From: G963677325 sp963677325
Lineage (GTDB): Bacteria; Bacteroidota; Bacteroidia; Bacteroidales; Prolixibacteraceae
Assembly (NCBI GenBank): GCA_963677325.2
Contig: CAXXGM010000007.1
Coordinates: 248,001-312,000 of the forward strand
DNA: 64,000 bases
Reading direction: 5' to 3'
The notes beneath the pieces were generated by a model. It saw only the letters and a program-made list of their open reading frames with translations, had not been told where the DNA came from and ran no database searches. The position numbers were made by a program, and so were the translations under genes. Positions 51,027 through 60,800 of the stretch are shown piece by piece (the stretch's first letter is position 1; each line of letters starts with the position of its first letter).

Positions 51027-54000
51027 TTATTGATGATAAATTAATGAAGTCGTTGGTAAAAGATTTATTTTAACCGCCATAGCAGCTGAGGCTGCGCTGT
51101 TACAGTCTTCAGGTCCCTCAGTGGTTACAATAACCCGGTAATAGATTGTACCAACTGTTGATGTTGGAGGCAAATAAGTTGAAGAGGTGGCGTTGGCAAT
51201 ATTCGTCCATGAACCTATACCTGTTGGGCTGGACTGCCATTGATAGGTGATTGTTCCAATTCCATTATTAACTGTTGCAGTCAATAGTGGAGAGAGCGCG
51301 TTTTGACAAAGTGTACCTCCGCCTGATATTGTCACTGTAGGAACAGAAACTATAGTGATTGTTTTAATCGCAGTAGTAACTACTGAACCGCATTGATCGG
51401 TTATTACACAATAGAAATTATATGTGCCTGCTGAGGTTATTTTCGGGGGGTCATAGTAGTTATCGTTGATTCCGACAGGATTTAAGTCCTGGTACCATTG
51501 ATAAATGTGAGGACCCGAGCCGGTCGTAACTGGAGGGTTATTTATTCGTATTGCAGGAGGATCATAATTGACACATGCTGATACTGGTGTAGGATCATTG
51601 AGTCCTCCAGCAACTAACGGGGAAAAGAATGTCAACGTTCTTTCCCATGAAGTGGCCGGTGATGGTGAACAGCTTCCGCTTACTACAACACGATAAACAG
51701 TACCACCCATTCCTGAAGGGGGACTGGTAAGGGTTAGTGTTGACGCAGTAGCCCCACTATGAACCAAATCATTCGAAACAGGAACGAAGGGTAGTGATCC
51801 TTGATACTTCTCCCACTGATAGGTCAAGTCTGCCCCGGTTGCGGTAACAGTAAAACTTGTGCTAGTCCCTGCACATATTTGCCGATTAGCAGGCTGGTTT
51901 GAAATTGCAGGCGCAGTATTTACCCTCAGGGCTGCATAATTCGATATAGCAGATCCACATACATTTGTAATCACCACATTGTAATCATTGCGTGCATCGC
52001 CGGCACCAACCGGGCTGATCGTATAAATTGAGGAGGTCGCACCTGGAATAATCATAGTTCCTCTCCGCCATTGATAGCTCAATCCCTCTCCGGCAGCTAT
52101 AACTGAAAAACTGACACTTCCACCCAGACAAACTGTTTGATTGGATGGTTGTCCGGTAATTATTGGATTATTCTTTATAACCGCAGAACCATCCATCCAT
52201 TTAGAGCAACCGGGGTATCCAGCCAGTTCGGCTCGGATTGTATAAGTGCCGGCGATGGATGTTGGTCCTCCAGGTAAAATAATTTCATCGTCGACACCGG
52301 TAAAGGAATAACCCGTTGGTAACCCATCTTTATATAAGAAATAGGTAGTTGCCGGGTCAGACCAATCGAGATAAACACGGCCCGGACATAGGGGAGGATA
52401 AGGATAAAGAGATACTGTATAAGTTGATGGTTCTACCACGTTAATTGTTAACTTATTGGAGGTGGCTGGATTTCCTGAAGGACAATTAATATTGGATGTT
52501 AGTACACAAGTTATTTGATCTCCATTGGCTAAAGAGGAGGGTGTATATGTTGGGCCGTTTGTTCCTTCGTTGTTTCCATTCCTCTTCCATTGATAAGCCG
52601 GATTCGATCCCCCATTGGTAGGATTAGCCGTGAAGGTGACACTTGTTCCTGCACAGATTGTAGCTCCAGGATTAGCAGAAATTGAAACACTTACCGGTGA
52701 AGATGGATTCACCGTCATCGTTATTTCATTGGAAGTGGCCGGATTGTTTGGTGCACACTCTACATTTGCAGTTAATACGCATATTATTTTATCGCCATTA
52801 TTCAAAAACAATGAATTGTCATCGTAGTACGGCCAGTTTCCGCCTACATTGACGCCATTCTTTTTCCACTGGTAGGTTAATTGTGACGGCCAACTGTAAT
52901 TGAAAGGTGGGGTAAGCTCTGCGCTGAAATGAACGGGAGTTGCCGGTTCTTTGCATATCTCCGTTTGACCGGATGAAATAACAATACCACCAACCGGTGG
53001 CTTTATTTCAACTTCAACAGTGGTGGCTGCTCTCGTAAAATCGCAGCCTGTGGAAGGATCGGTTACCCTTACAGAATAGGCTGCCGCCAATGAAACATTC
53101 AGTGACGGCCCTGTCTCCGGGGGATCGATCGGACTTCCATCCCTGAACCACAAATAAAAATAACTGCCAGGATGGGCTATATCGGTAGTTAGAGTAATGT
53201 TCTGCCCGGAACAAAATCTTGGATTATCCGGAATGAGGTTCCACTGGGTGAAGGTAGGATCAACTGTCAGTGTGGCTGCTTCACTGGTAGTACTGCACAA
53301 AGAAGTCGTAGAAGTCAGGATACAGCGGTACTGGTACCCGTTTTTATTTGTATTCGTGACCCAGACTCTCAGCTCTGACGAAGAAACTCCAAACTCAGAT
53401 CCCCAGACATCTGAGAGGTCGTGCCACGAATCTAAGCTGTTAATTCTGTATTGCCATTTGTAAGATGTATTAGGCAATGGATTAATGATAAATGTTTTGG
53501 ATCTCCCCACATACGCGCAGGCATGAATATTTTGAGGCTGAAGAGTGATAACGGGTTTTTCTTTAAACAGTAAGGTCGCAGGATCACTGGTCACCGGTTG
53601 GCCACAGTTATCTGTCACGATGCATCGATACTGTGTGCCACCAATCCCGGCATAATAATTCTTGACCAGGGTGGGTGAATTTGTTCCGTCAGGATCAGAA
53701 TTCCAGTTCGTGCCATCCACGCTCCTTTGCCATTGATAACTTAACCCTGTGCCGATTGCGGTCACACTGAATGTGCCCATTTCGCCTGCTGCCTCGCAAA
53801 TCGATTGGTCAGTGGGTTGAACCGATATAGTGGGAGCGCTTGTTACAGATAAAGTTGCTGGGTTACTCAGTTGTGAACAATTAGCTGATGAAATTACATT
53901 ACACCGGTACTGATAACCATTATAAGTTTCATAAACATTATTCAGGTTCAAAGTTGGACTGTTTGTGCCAACAGGACCCCAACCGGCCCCGCTGTTTTCC

Positions 54001-57000
54001 TCCCATTGATAATTAGCTGCACCGGTTGCAACGATAGTGAAAAAAGTATTGGTATTCGGGCAGATTGTGTGGTTAACCGGCTGAGATGTGATAACCGGGA
54101 ATGGATTGATCGTTACTACAATTTGTGCTCTTGGACTTTCACAACTATTGATATTTGTTTGGCTAACCCAGTATGAAGTACTTCCCGTTGCAGCGGTAGA
54201 TGGCATCGGAGCCGTGGCACTTCCTGTCCCGCCAATTGAAGTTGTATACCACAACAATCCGGTTCCTGTTGCTGTTAGCGGAACTGCTTCGGCATTCAGG
54301 CAATAATTTACAGGAGTCGTCACTGTCGGTGCAGCCGGCAACGGATTAACTGTTATTACTATTTCTGCTCTTGGGCCTTCACAACCACCAGCCTCTGTCT
54401 GACTTACCCAGTACGAAGTGCTTCCCGGTGCAGTAGTAAAGGGTGTCGGAGCCGTAGCGCTTCCTGTTCCGCCTGTTGCGGTTGCATACCATAACAATCC
54501 GGTTCCAGTTGATGTTAACGGAACTGCCATGGCATTCTGGCAATAAACTACCGGTGTTGTTACAGCCGGCGCCATTGATAACGGACTGACAGCCAGAGTA
54601 TAAGTTGCAGTTGCAGGAGAACAGCCTCCTCCTGGATTATTAGTCGTAAAGTTTATCGCAACTGTTTTTCCGGCATCAGCTGGTACGGGAGTGTAACTGA
54701 AGATGAAAGGAGAAGAATAGAATGTTGTTGGATTTAATATCCCTCCTCCATTGGGCGATGAAGCAGTAACTTGTGTGAGGTTAACATTTCCGCCAAAAGT
54801 ATTGCCGCTTACAGTAATCTCTGTCGAACAACCAGTATTTCCGTTGGTACTGTTTAGGTTCAGAAATGGAGGATTTGAGCATCCGCAATTAACATTAACA
54901 ACCGCTGCTTGTGATGTACAGCCTGTTGTGTTATTCCGGGCAACAATTGAATGGCTTCCATTTGTAACATTTGTAAATGTTGTACCAAACTGAACTCCGT
55001 TCAAAGAAAATTGGTAATCTGTAAGTGGCGTTGGAGCAGTCACTGTAAGTATTCCTTGACCAAATCCTAAGCTGCAGTCTACATTTACTGCAGGGGTTGA
55101 GGGTGTTGGATTAACCGTGACTACCGTTGGAGCTGAGGCCGCACTCTGACAACCTGCAGAATTGGTTACCCTTACAGTATAGCTTCCTGACGTGGTTACA
55201 TTTATACTTTGCGTGGTGGCCCCGTTCGACCATAAGTAGGTTGTTCCGGCACTCGAAGTAAGGGTGACACTTCCTCCTGCGCAGAATGTTAACGGTCCTC
55301 CGGCAGTGATAGTCGGGGTGGTCGGCGATGGATTAACAGTGACTGTTACGGGCGCTGATGCCACGCTCTGACAGCCGCCTGCATTGGTTATCCTCACAGA
55401 ATAACTACCTGACGTGTTGATATTTATACTTTGTGTGGTGGCTCCTGTCGACCATAAGTAAGTTGTTCCGGCGCTTGAAGAGAGCGTTACGCTACCTCCC
55501 GCACATAAGGTTAAAGGCCCTCCGGGAGTAATGGTCGGGATCGCTGGTGTGGAAATTACTGTAACATTTACAGCTTTACTTTCGGAACAACCTGTAGTTG
55601 GATTGGTATAAGTAACGGTATAAGTGGTATTGACTGAGGGTGATACTACCGGATTTGCAACGGGTGGTATAATATCACCCTTGTTCGAAATCCAGCTAAT
55701 CTGATAATTAGCTGAATGTCCTGATAATGTTACATTATCGATAGCCCAATATCTTGCGTATGACCTTGAAGTATAATTAAAACGTACATAGAAAACAGCA
55801 TTATTTATATAGGAGTCAAGGTTTATAGTTTGATTTACAAAACCAGTAGAAGTTCCAATGTCATTAGTGAATGTCGAAGATGGTGGAGTCACCCAGGTAG
55901 TTCCATCGGTTGAAACTTCTACCTTCGCCACATCCGATCCACTATCATCATCATCATTATAATAATGCCAGAAATTAAGAGATAAATCGGTATATCCTAT
56001 TGTGCTGACAGTTGGGGACTGCAAGTAGGTTGAGGTTGTTCCACTCATATAATGCTTGTCTGCCAGAAAAAACCGGCTGTTATCATTTGAATGGAACGAT
56101 CTGTTATCAGTTCTGTAACCATCATTTTGAAGTGTCCAGTTGGGAGATCCACTTCTGGTCCAGTTATTTGTTGCACCATTAAAATTCTCTGACAAAAGAG
56201 TTGTAGAAATAGGATTGGCAGATGAAGAAAGATTGACCGGTGTGCCTGCACAAATCGGACCAGGCGGTATAGCGTATGCTGTAAGAGTTATTCCTGAAGT
56301 AACCGACACGGTGATCGGAGCGCTGGTTTTTGAACATCCAACGAAATCAGTGACAGTGACAGTATATGGTCCATCCATTGCTGACGTCGCGTTTGGACGG
56401 CTAAGGTTTGGATCAGTGGAGGGGGTGGTGGTGAAACCATTGGGCCCTTGCCAGGAATAGGTTAACGGAGCGGTGCCCCCGCCTCCGGGCAGACTGGCGG
56501 TCAGATTTATAGTACCCCCGGGACAAACCGGACTATTACTGCCGGCTGTCGGTGTAGTTAAAGAAACGGGATTCAGTCTGCTGAAGGTGATATCATCCAA
56601 CCCAAAATCATTTCCGTTTGCTATGGTTTGACGGTCAGTGATACTGATTGGAATACTCCCTGTAACGTCTGAGGTCCAGAAAATGTAATATTGACGCCAG
56701 GGATTATTAATGTTTCTTACACCGGCTGGTAATGCGGGTAATGTAACTACAGCAGCATTGTTAATATTTAATTGTAGTTCTGCAAAGGGTGATACATCGT
56801 TCACACTCATTGCCCAAACAGAAAAATAATAAGTTATACCCGTTTCCACAGATACATTCTCTCTCCAGACTGTAATATTGGCTACCTGGTTACCATTCAC
56901 AGCCATATAATTGTTGGGTGTTGTCCCGGTGTGATGGGTATGGTCGAACCCCCAAAAATTTGAATGTAAGAGATTAGAGTTTGGTGTAATAGCATAAAGT

Positions 57001-57503
57001 CCTTCAGGTAACAAGTTAGATGAAGTATAACCATATGAGGAATAAAATCCGGAAATAAGAGGATCGTCACTGGCGGTGTTAAAATTTCCGTTTACGACAA
57101 GATCACCGATATTGGCGCCCACATTGATCGTGGCTGAGTTATTTGGTGGAGTACATCCTGTAGCTGTAACGGTGTAATTTCCTGCCCCTGATACGGGTAC
57201 CCAAATCGACCGTGTTGTTTCGCCAGTATTCCAGAGGTAGGTTGTTGCAGAGGTAGAAGTCAGTAGCACCTTGCCATCGACTATATTGCAATAATCTGCA
57301 GTAATCTTTGTAGGACATTGTCCGAAGGTACTGAGAGAAAGTGAAAGTAAAAATATAATAACTGAAGAGCAGTAAAAACGAAAATAATTAAACCGGGAAA
57401 AATATACAGAAAAGATGCCGGTGACTTCTGAGAGAGAACCTTTTTTGCTAAGGTTTCTGCCAGGAAGATTATAAATGATCCGGTATTTCTTAGCAGTATT
57501 CAA
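51027..57503 (-). CDS. Giant secreted Ig/PKD-repeat protein
   Basis: A 2158-residue surface protein. The N-terminus has an extended leader of ~40 residues before the hydrophobic core (SSVIIFLLSLSLSTFGQ). A carbohydrate-binding-like beta domain occupies about 95-300 (NGNFNTASDDP...FGLDDITFSRL). A MAM-like domain lies at about 436-592 (ENFNGATNNWTRSG...WAIDNVTLSG). The rest is a string of Ig-like/PKD domains with CAGGSVTLTSSAGTTYLWS and QPxxQxxCxGxxxSF motifs. It ends LPTTSLIYHQ with no sorting domain. Probably an adhesin or matrix protein. Length and repeats make assembly errors possible, but the frame is open throughout. Confidence 0.85.
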   Translation of the reverse strand: MNTAKKYRIIYNLPGRNLSKKGSLSEVTGIFSVYFSRFNYFRFYCSSVIIFLLSLSLSTFGQCPTKITADYCNIVDGKVLLTSTSATTYLWNTGETTRSIWVPVSGAGNYTVTATGCTPPNNSATINVGANIGDLVVNGNFNTASDDPLISGFYSSYGYTSSNLLPEGLYAITPNSNLLHSNFWGFDHTHHTGTTPNNYMAVNGNQVANITVWRENVSVETGITYYFSVWAMSVNDVSPFAELQLNINNAAVVTLPALPAGVRNINNPWRQYYIFWTSDVTGSIPISITDRQTIANGNDFGLDDITFSRLNPVSLTTPTAGSNSPVCPGGTINLTASLPGGGGTAPLTYSWQGPNGFTTTPSTDPNLSRPNATSAMDGPYTVTVTDFVGCSKTSAPITVSVTSGITLTAYAIPPGPICAGTPVNLSSSANPISTTLLSENFNGATNNWTRSGSPNWTLQNDGYRTDNRSFHSNDNSRFFLADKHYMSGTTSTYLQSPTVSTIGYTDLSLNFWHYYNDDDDSGSDVAKVEVSTDGTTWVTPPSSTFTNDIGTSTGFVNQTINLDSYINNAVFYVRFNYTSRSYARYWAIDNVTLSGHSANYQISWISNKGDIIPPVANPVVSPSVNTTYTVTYTNPTTGCSESKAVNVTVISTPAIPTITPGGPLTLCAGGSVTLSSSAGTTYLWSTGATTQSININTSGSYSVRITNAGGCQSVASAPVTVTVNPSPTTPTITAGGPLTFCAGGSVTLTSSAGTTYLWSNGATTQSINVTTSGSYTVRVTNSAGCQSAASAPTVVTVNPTPSTPAVNVDCSLGFGQGILTVTAPTPLTDYQFSLNGVQFGTTFTNVTNGSHSIVARNNTTGCTSQAAVVNVNCGCSNPPFLNLNSTNGNTGCSTEITVSGNTFGGNVNLTQVTASSPNGGGILNPTTFYSSPFIFSYTPVPADAGKTVAINFTTNNPGGGCSPATATYTLAVSPLSMAPAVTTPVVYCQNAMAVPLTSTGTGLLWYATATGGTGSATAPTPFTTAPGSTSYWVSQTEAGGCEGPRAEIVITVNPLPAAPTVTTPVNYCLNAEAVPLTATGTGLLWYTTSIGGTGSATAPMPSTAATGSTSYWVSQTNINSCESPRAQIVVTINPFPVITSQPVNHTICPNTNTFFTIVATGAANYQWEENSGAGWGPVGTNSPTLNLNNVYETYNGYQYRCNVISSANCSQLSNPATLSVTSAPTISVQPTDQSICEAAGEMGTFSVTAIGTGLSYQWQRSVDGTNWNSDPDGTNSPTLVKNYYAGIGGTQYRCIVTDNCGQPVTSDPATLLFKEKPVITLQPQNIHACAYVGRSKTFIINPLPNTSYKWQYRINSLDSWHDLSDVWGSEFGVSSSELRVWVTNTNKNGYQYRCILTSTTSLCSTTSEAATLTVDPTFTQWNLIPDNPRFCSGQNITLTTDIAHPGSYFYLWFRDGSPIDPPETGPSLNVSLAAAYSVRVTDPSTGCDFTRAATTVEVEIKPPVGGIVISSGQTEICKEPATPVHFSAELTPPFNYSWPSQLTYQWKKNGVNVGGNWPYYDDNSLFLNNGDKIICVLTANVECAPNNPATSNEITMTVNPSSPVSVSISANPGATICAGTSVTFTANPTNGGSNPAYQWKRNGNNEGTNGPTYTPSSLANGDQITCVLTSNINCPSGNPATSNKLTINVVEPSTYTVSLYPYPPLCPGRVYLDWSDPATTYFLYKDGLPTGYSFTGVDDEIILPGGPTSIAGTYTIRAELAGYPGCSKWMDGSAVIKNNPIITGQPSNQTVCLGGSVSFSVIAAGEGLSYQWRRGTMIIPGATSSIYTISPVGAGDARNDYNVVITNVCGSAISNYAALRVNTAPAISNQPANRQICAGTSTSFTVTATGADLTYQWEKYQGSLPFVPVSNDLVHSGATASTLTLTSPPSGMGGTVYRVVVSGSCSPSPATSWERTLTFFSPLVAGGLNDPTPVSACVNYDPPAIRINNPPVTTGSGPHIYQWYQDLNPVGINDNYYDPPKITSAGTYNFYCVITDQCGSVVTTAIKTITIVSVPTVTISGGGTLCQNALSPLLTATVNNGIGTITYQWQSSPTGIGSWTNIANATSSTYLPPTSTVGTIYYRVIVTTEGPEDCNSAASAAMAVKINLLPTTSLIYHQ

Positions 57504-57625
57504 CTTTATTAATTATTGAGTTTCTCCGTGTCTCACCAAAAGATCCAAAGAGTTATTGGATTCCTGTTTATTAAATAATATGAATATCCGTTTGCTTTCC
57601 TAATTGAGATTTCTCTTTGTCAGAT

Positions 57626-57692
57626 GTTGTCATTTATGGTCGTTTGATTGTCATTCATTGTTTTTTACTGCACAATGACCATTAATGACAAC
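57626..57692. repeat. Inverted repeat in the gap between giant genes
   Basis: GTTGTCATTTATGGTC (57626-57641) and GACCATTAATGACAAC (57677-57692) are complementary at 15 of 16 positions. The gap 57504-57800 holds this, a terminator-like hairpin at its end, and no gene. Confidence 0.65.
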
Positions 57693-57754
57693 TTAATGAC
57701 ACAATCTATAATCGTTAGGCAACATACCGGATACTCATTTTAAATAATTTGTAA

Positions 57755-57779
57755 AGCGGACCGGATATTCCGGTCCGCT
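57755..57779 (-). terminator. GC-rich hairpin behind the giant HYR-repeat gene
   Basis: AGCGGACCGG (57755-57764) with its exact complement CCGGTCCGCT (57770-57779) makes a 10-bp stem with a 5-base loop, 22 bases after the minus-strand stop at 57801. The T run behind it is short, so strength is uncertain. Confidence 0.7.
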
Positions 57780-57800
57780 ATTGTTTGATAATTAATTTGC

Positions 57801-60440
57801 TTATCTACTAACGAAAACTATTCCTGTTTTGATCAACTCCTTATTGCCATTTAGGTCAAGGATGTAGATATAAGAACCGGAAGAGAGTTTATTAGTATTT
57901 GAATTATTGCCGTAACGGCCATCCCACCACGCTGCATCTTCACTTCCCCAGTAATCCAGATTGCCATAGTGTTTCTGTTCATACAGAAGCGTGGAGGAGC
58001 GGGAATAGATCCGCAAAACAGCATCAGGATAATTTTCAAGACAAGTTACCTTGAAGTAATCATTAATACCGTCTCCATTGGGTGAGAAGCCATTTGGAAT
58101 AAAAATCATACAATTGGTTGTTTCCACCGGAGGAGAAGAAGGTAATTCTGCGATCCTGAAATTATTGGAGCGCGTTAATATTGTCCCAATATATGCACTG
58201 GCTGAAGTACTTGTAAGGTTGTACTTACCTGTATCCGGACCGTTTATGGCTAATCCCGTTACTGTAACTTTCTTGCCAGTGCCGATATTTCTGTTATTAT
58301 AGGATCCGTTAATAGGATTATTCAGGGTTACATCATCCCCATTGACCACCCCCGTCAGGATATAATTTGCTGGAGTTAACGTAGCTGTAGCATTTCCATC
58401 ATAAACTTTGCTTACAGTTCCGGTTAAACTTGCCGTTACATTCCTCCGGAAAATTGTAAAGCCATCGTTATCACTGCTGCTTCTGTAAGTGTCATCACCT
58501 GCAAAAGTTGTGATAACGCGATAGTTTCCGGGAGTCTGGTTAATAACAAGTGTGGATGAAGCTCTGCCACTGCTATTGGTCACTGCTGTTACTGACTGAG
58601 AACCTATTGTGAATGTAATTGTCTTACCACTGACCCCAAAGATTGCATACCTTAGAGTTGCAGAAACCGTTACAGTTGATCCGTACTGGCCAGACTGTGA
58701 ACCTGTATAGGTAAGGAATGTGGTACGGGTTCCCTGCGGTTGTGTGATAGTCAGTGAAGTGGTTGTAGTAACGGCAGCACATCCTTCACTGGCAGCAATA
58801 GTGTATGTGACCGTATAGATTCCTGGAGTGCTTGTACTTGGCGTAACAGACCCGGTTAAAGAATTAAGCGATAATCCGTTCGGAGATGAAGAGAATGTAC
58901 CTCCTGCAGTCCCTGTCAGTGTGACACTTACCGGTTGGGTAATTGTAGTACTGAATGGAGACCCGGCATATACAATCGTAGCTGAAGGAGCTTCAGGTTG
59001 AGCATTAATTACTACATAGGCCGATGCTGAAGAAGTACACCCTCCTGAATTGGTAACGGTATAGCTGTATGTTCCTTCATGCAAATTGGAAATTGTAACG
59101 CTTGAAGTAGAACCGGCAATTGCTCCAGGATTGATCGTCCAGTTTCCTGCAGGCAAACCGCTTAACAGTACGCTTCCTGTTGCAACTGTGCAGGTAGGTT
59201 GTGCTATTATACTTATTGCCGGTGCCTCTGGCGCGGTGGTGTTCTCACTGATCGTAATACTTGCCATTGCAGTACAACCGTTGGCTGCAGTCACAGTGAC
59301 GGTATAGATACCCGGAACATTGAAGCTGTTATCTGCTGTTGCAGGAGAAGCTCCGCCATTCCATGAGTAGCTTACACCGCCTGCTGCAGTAACGCTGATT
59401 GTCTGGGTTGAGCAGGTCAGCACGGTTACACCGGTGTTGTTTGTAATAGCGGCTACCGGTTTTGTTGCATCCTGGGTGATTGTAATGCTTTCAGTTGAAG
59501 TACAACCATTGGCTGCCGTTACAGTAACGGTATAGACACCCGGGGCAGTGAAGCTGTTGTCCGCTGTCGCAGGAGTGGCTCCGCCATTCCAGGAGTAGCT
59601 TACACCACCGGTTGCAGTAACGCTGATTGCCTGGGTTGAGCAGGTCAGCACGGTTACACCGGTGTTGTTTGTAATAGCGGCTACCGGTTTTGTCGCATCC
59701 TGGGTGATCGTAATGCTTTCAGTTGAAGTACAACCGTTGGCTGCAGTCACAGTGACGGTATAGATACCCGGAACATTGAAGCTGTTATCTGCTGTTGCAG
59801 GAGAAGCTCCGCCATTCCATGAGTAGCTTACACCGCCTGCTGCCGTAACGCTGATTGCCTGGGTTGAACAGGTCAGTACAGTCACACCGGTATTATTGGT
59901 AATTCCGGCTACCGGTTTTGTTGCATCCTGGGTGATCGTAATACTTTCAGTTGCAGTACAACCGTTGGCTGCAGTTACAGTGACGGTATAGATACCCGGA
60001 GCATTGAAGCTGTTGTCCGCTGTTGCAGGAGAAGCTCCGCCATTCCATGAGTAGGTTACGCCGCCTGTTGCCGTAACGCTGATTGCCTGGGTTGAACAGG
60101 TCAGCACAGTCACACCGGTATTATTGGTAATTCCGGCAACCGGTTTTGTTGCATCCTGGGTGATCGTAATACTTTCAGTTGCAGTACAACCGTTGGCTGC
60201 AGTTACAGTGACGGTATAGATACCCGGAGCATTGAAGCTGTTGTCCGCTGTTGCAGGAGAAGCTCCGCCATTCCATGAGTAGGTTACGCCGCCTGTTGCC
60301 GTAACGCTGATTGCCTGGGTTGAGCAGGTCAGCTCGGTTACACCGGTGTTGTTTGTAATAGCGGCTACCGGTTTTGTTGCATCCTGGGTGATCGTAATAC
60401 CTGCCGTTGAAGTACAACCATTGGCTGCCGTTACAGTCAC
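57801..60440 (-). CDS. C-terminal part of a giant HYR/Ig-repeat adhesin with type-B T9SS domain
   Basis: The readable C-terminal ~880 residues of a protein that continues upstream beyond two frame breaks (60525 and 60727). It contains five 76-residue repeats (VAAITNNTGVTVLTCSTQAI... to ITITQDATKP), then Ig-like domains (FLTYTGSQSGQYGSTVTVSA), a YDG-type domain (SLTGTVSKVYDGNATATLTP) and a C-terminal sorting domain (IFIPNGFSPNGDGINDYFKV ... KELIKTGIVFVSR). The first Met of this frame is internal to a repeat, so it is not a natural start. The sorting domain implies surface delivery by type IX secretion. Confidence 0.85.
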   Translation of the reverse strand: MTVTAANGCTSTAGITITQDATKPVAAITNNTGVTELTCSTQAISVTATGGVTYSWNGGASPATADNSFNAPGIYTVTVTAANGCTATESITITQDATKPVAGITNNTGVTVLTCSTQAISVTATGGVTYSWNGGASPATADNSFNAPGIYTVTVTAANGCTATESITITQDATKPVAGITNNTGVTVLTCSTQAISVTAAGGVSYSWNGGASPATADNSFNVPGIYTVTVTAANGCTSTESITITQDATKPVAAITNNTGVTVLTCSTQAISVTATGGVSYSWNGGATPATADNSFTAPGVYTVTVTAANGCTSTESITITQDATKPVAAITNNTGVTVLTCSTQTISVTAAGGVSYSWNGGASPATADNSFNVPGIYTVTVTAANGCTAMASITISENTTAPEAPAISIIAQPTCTVATGSVLLSGLPAGNWTINPGAIAGSTSSVTISNLHEGTYSYTVTNSGGCTSSASAYVVINAQPEAPSATIVYAGSPFSTTITQPVSVTLTGTAGGTFSSSPNGLSLNSLTGSVTPSTSTPGIYTVTYTIAASEGCAAVTTTTSLTITQPQGTRTTFLTYTGSQSGQYGSTVTVSATLRYAIFGVSGKTITFTIGSQSVTAVTNSSGRASSTLVINQTPGNYRVITTFAGDDTYRSSSDNDGFTIFRRNVTASLTGTVSKVYDGNATATLTPANYILTGVVNGDDVTLNNPINGSYNNRNIGTGKKVTVTGLAINGPDTGKYNLTSTSASAYIGTILTRSNNFRIAELPSSPPVETTNCMIFIPNGFSPNGDGINDYFKVTCLENYPDAVLRIYSRSSTLLYEQKHYGNLDYWGSEDAAWWDGRYGNNSNTNKLSSGSYIYILDLNGNKELIKTGIVFVSR

Positions 60441-60800
60441 GGTATAGATACCCGGAACATTGAAGCTGTTATCTGCTGTCGCAGGAGTGGCTCCGCCATT
60501 CCATGAGTAGCTTACGCCGCCTGTTGCTGCTGATTGCCTGGGTAGAGCAAGTCAGCAGAGTTACTCCGGTGTTGTTTGTAATAGCGGCTACCGGTTTTGT
60601 CGCATCCTGGGTGATCGTAATGCTTTCAGTTGAAGTACAACCGTTGGCTGCAGTCACAGTGACGGTATAGATACCCGGAACATTGAAGCTGTTATCTGCT
60701 GTTGCAGGAGAAGCTCCACCATTCCATGAGTGATTGTAACGCTGATTGTCTGGGTTGAGCAGGTCAGCACGGTTTCACCGGTATTGTTTGTAATAGCGGC
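59240..60800 (-). repeat. Tandem 228-bp repeats of the giant adhesin
   Basis: GCATCCTGGGTGAT recurs with a 228-bp spacing (59467, 59695, then near 59923, 60151 and 60379), giving 76-residue units. Units are nearly identical, with two variants lacking 16 and 5 bases near 60727 and 60525 respectively. More diverged relatives continue upstream to about 62150. Confidence 0.8.
60469..60657 (-). pseudogene. Out-of-frame fragment of the giant adhesin between the two lesions
   Basis: The ~200 bases between the two indels read in a different frame: ITITQDATKPVAAITNNTGV then SSNRRRKLLMEWRSHSC. Coming in from upstream, the -16 deletion at about 60727 turns SVTAAGGVSYSW into SVTITHGMVELLL and a stop at 60654. 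The -5 deletion at about 60525 would restore the original frame (-21 in total, seven codons). The gene is either really broken or the sequence is wrong in this repetitive region. Confidence 0.75.

Noticed and set aside
48982..57503. LPTTS termini as sortase (LPxTG) signals
   Set aside because: The organism is Gram-negative, no hydrophobic helix and basic tail follow, and the motif is a continuation of the repeat consensus NPLPTA.
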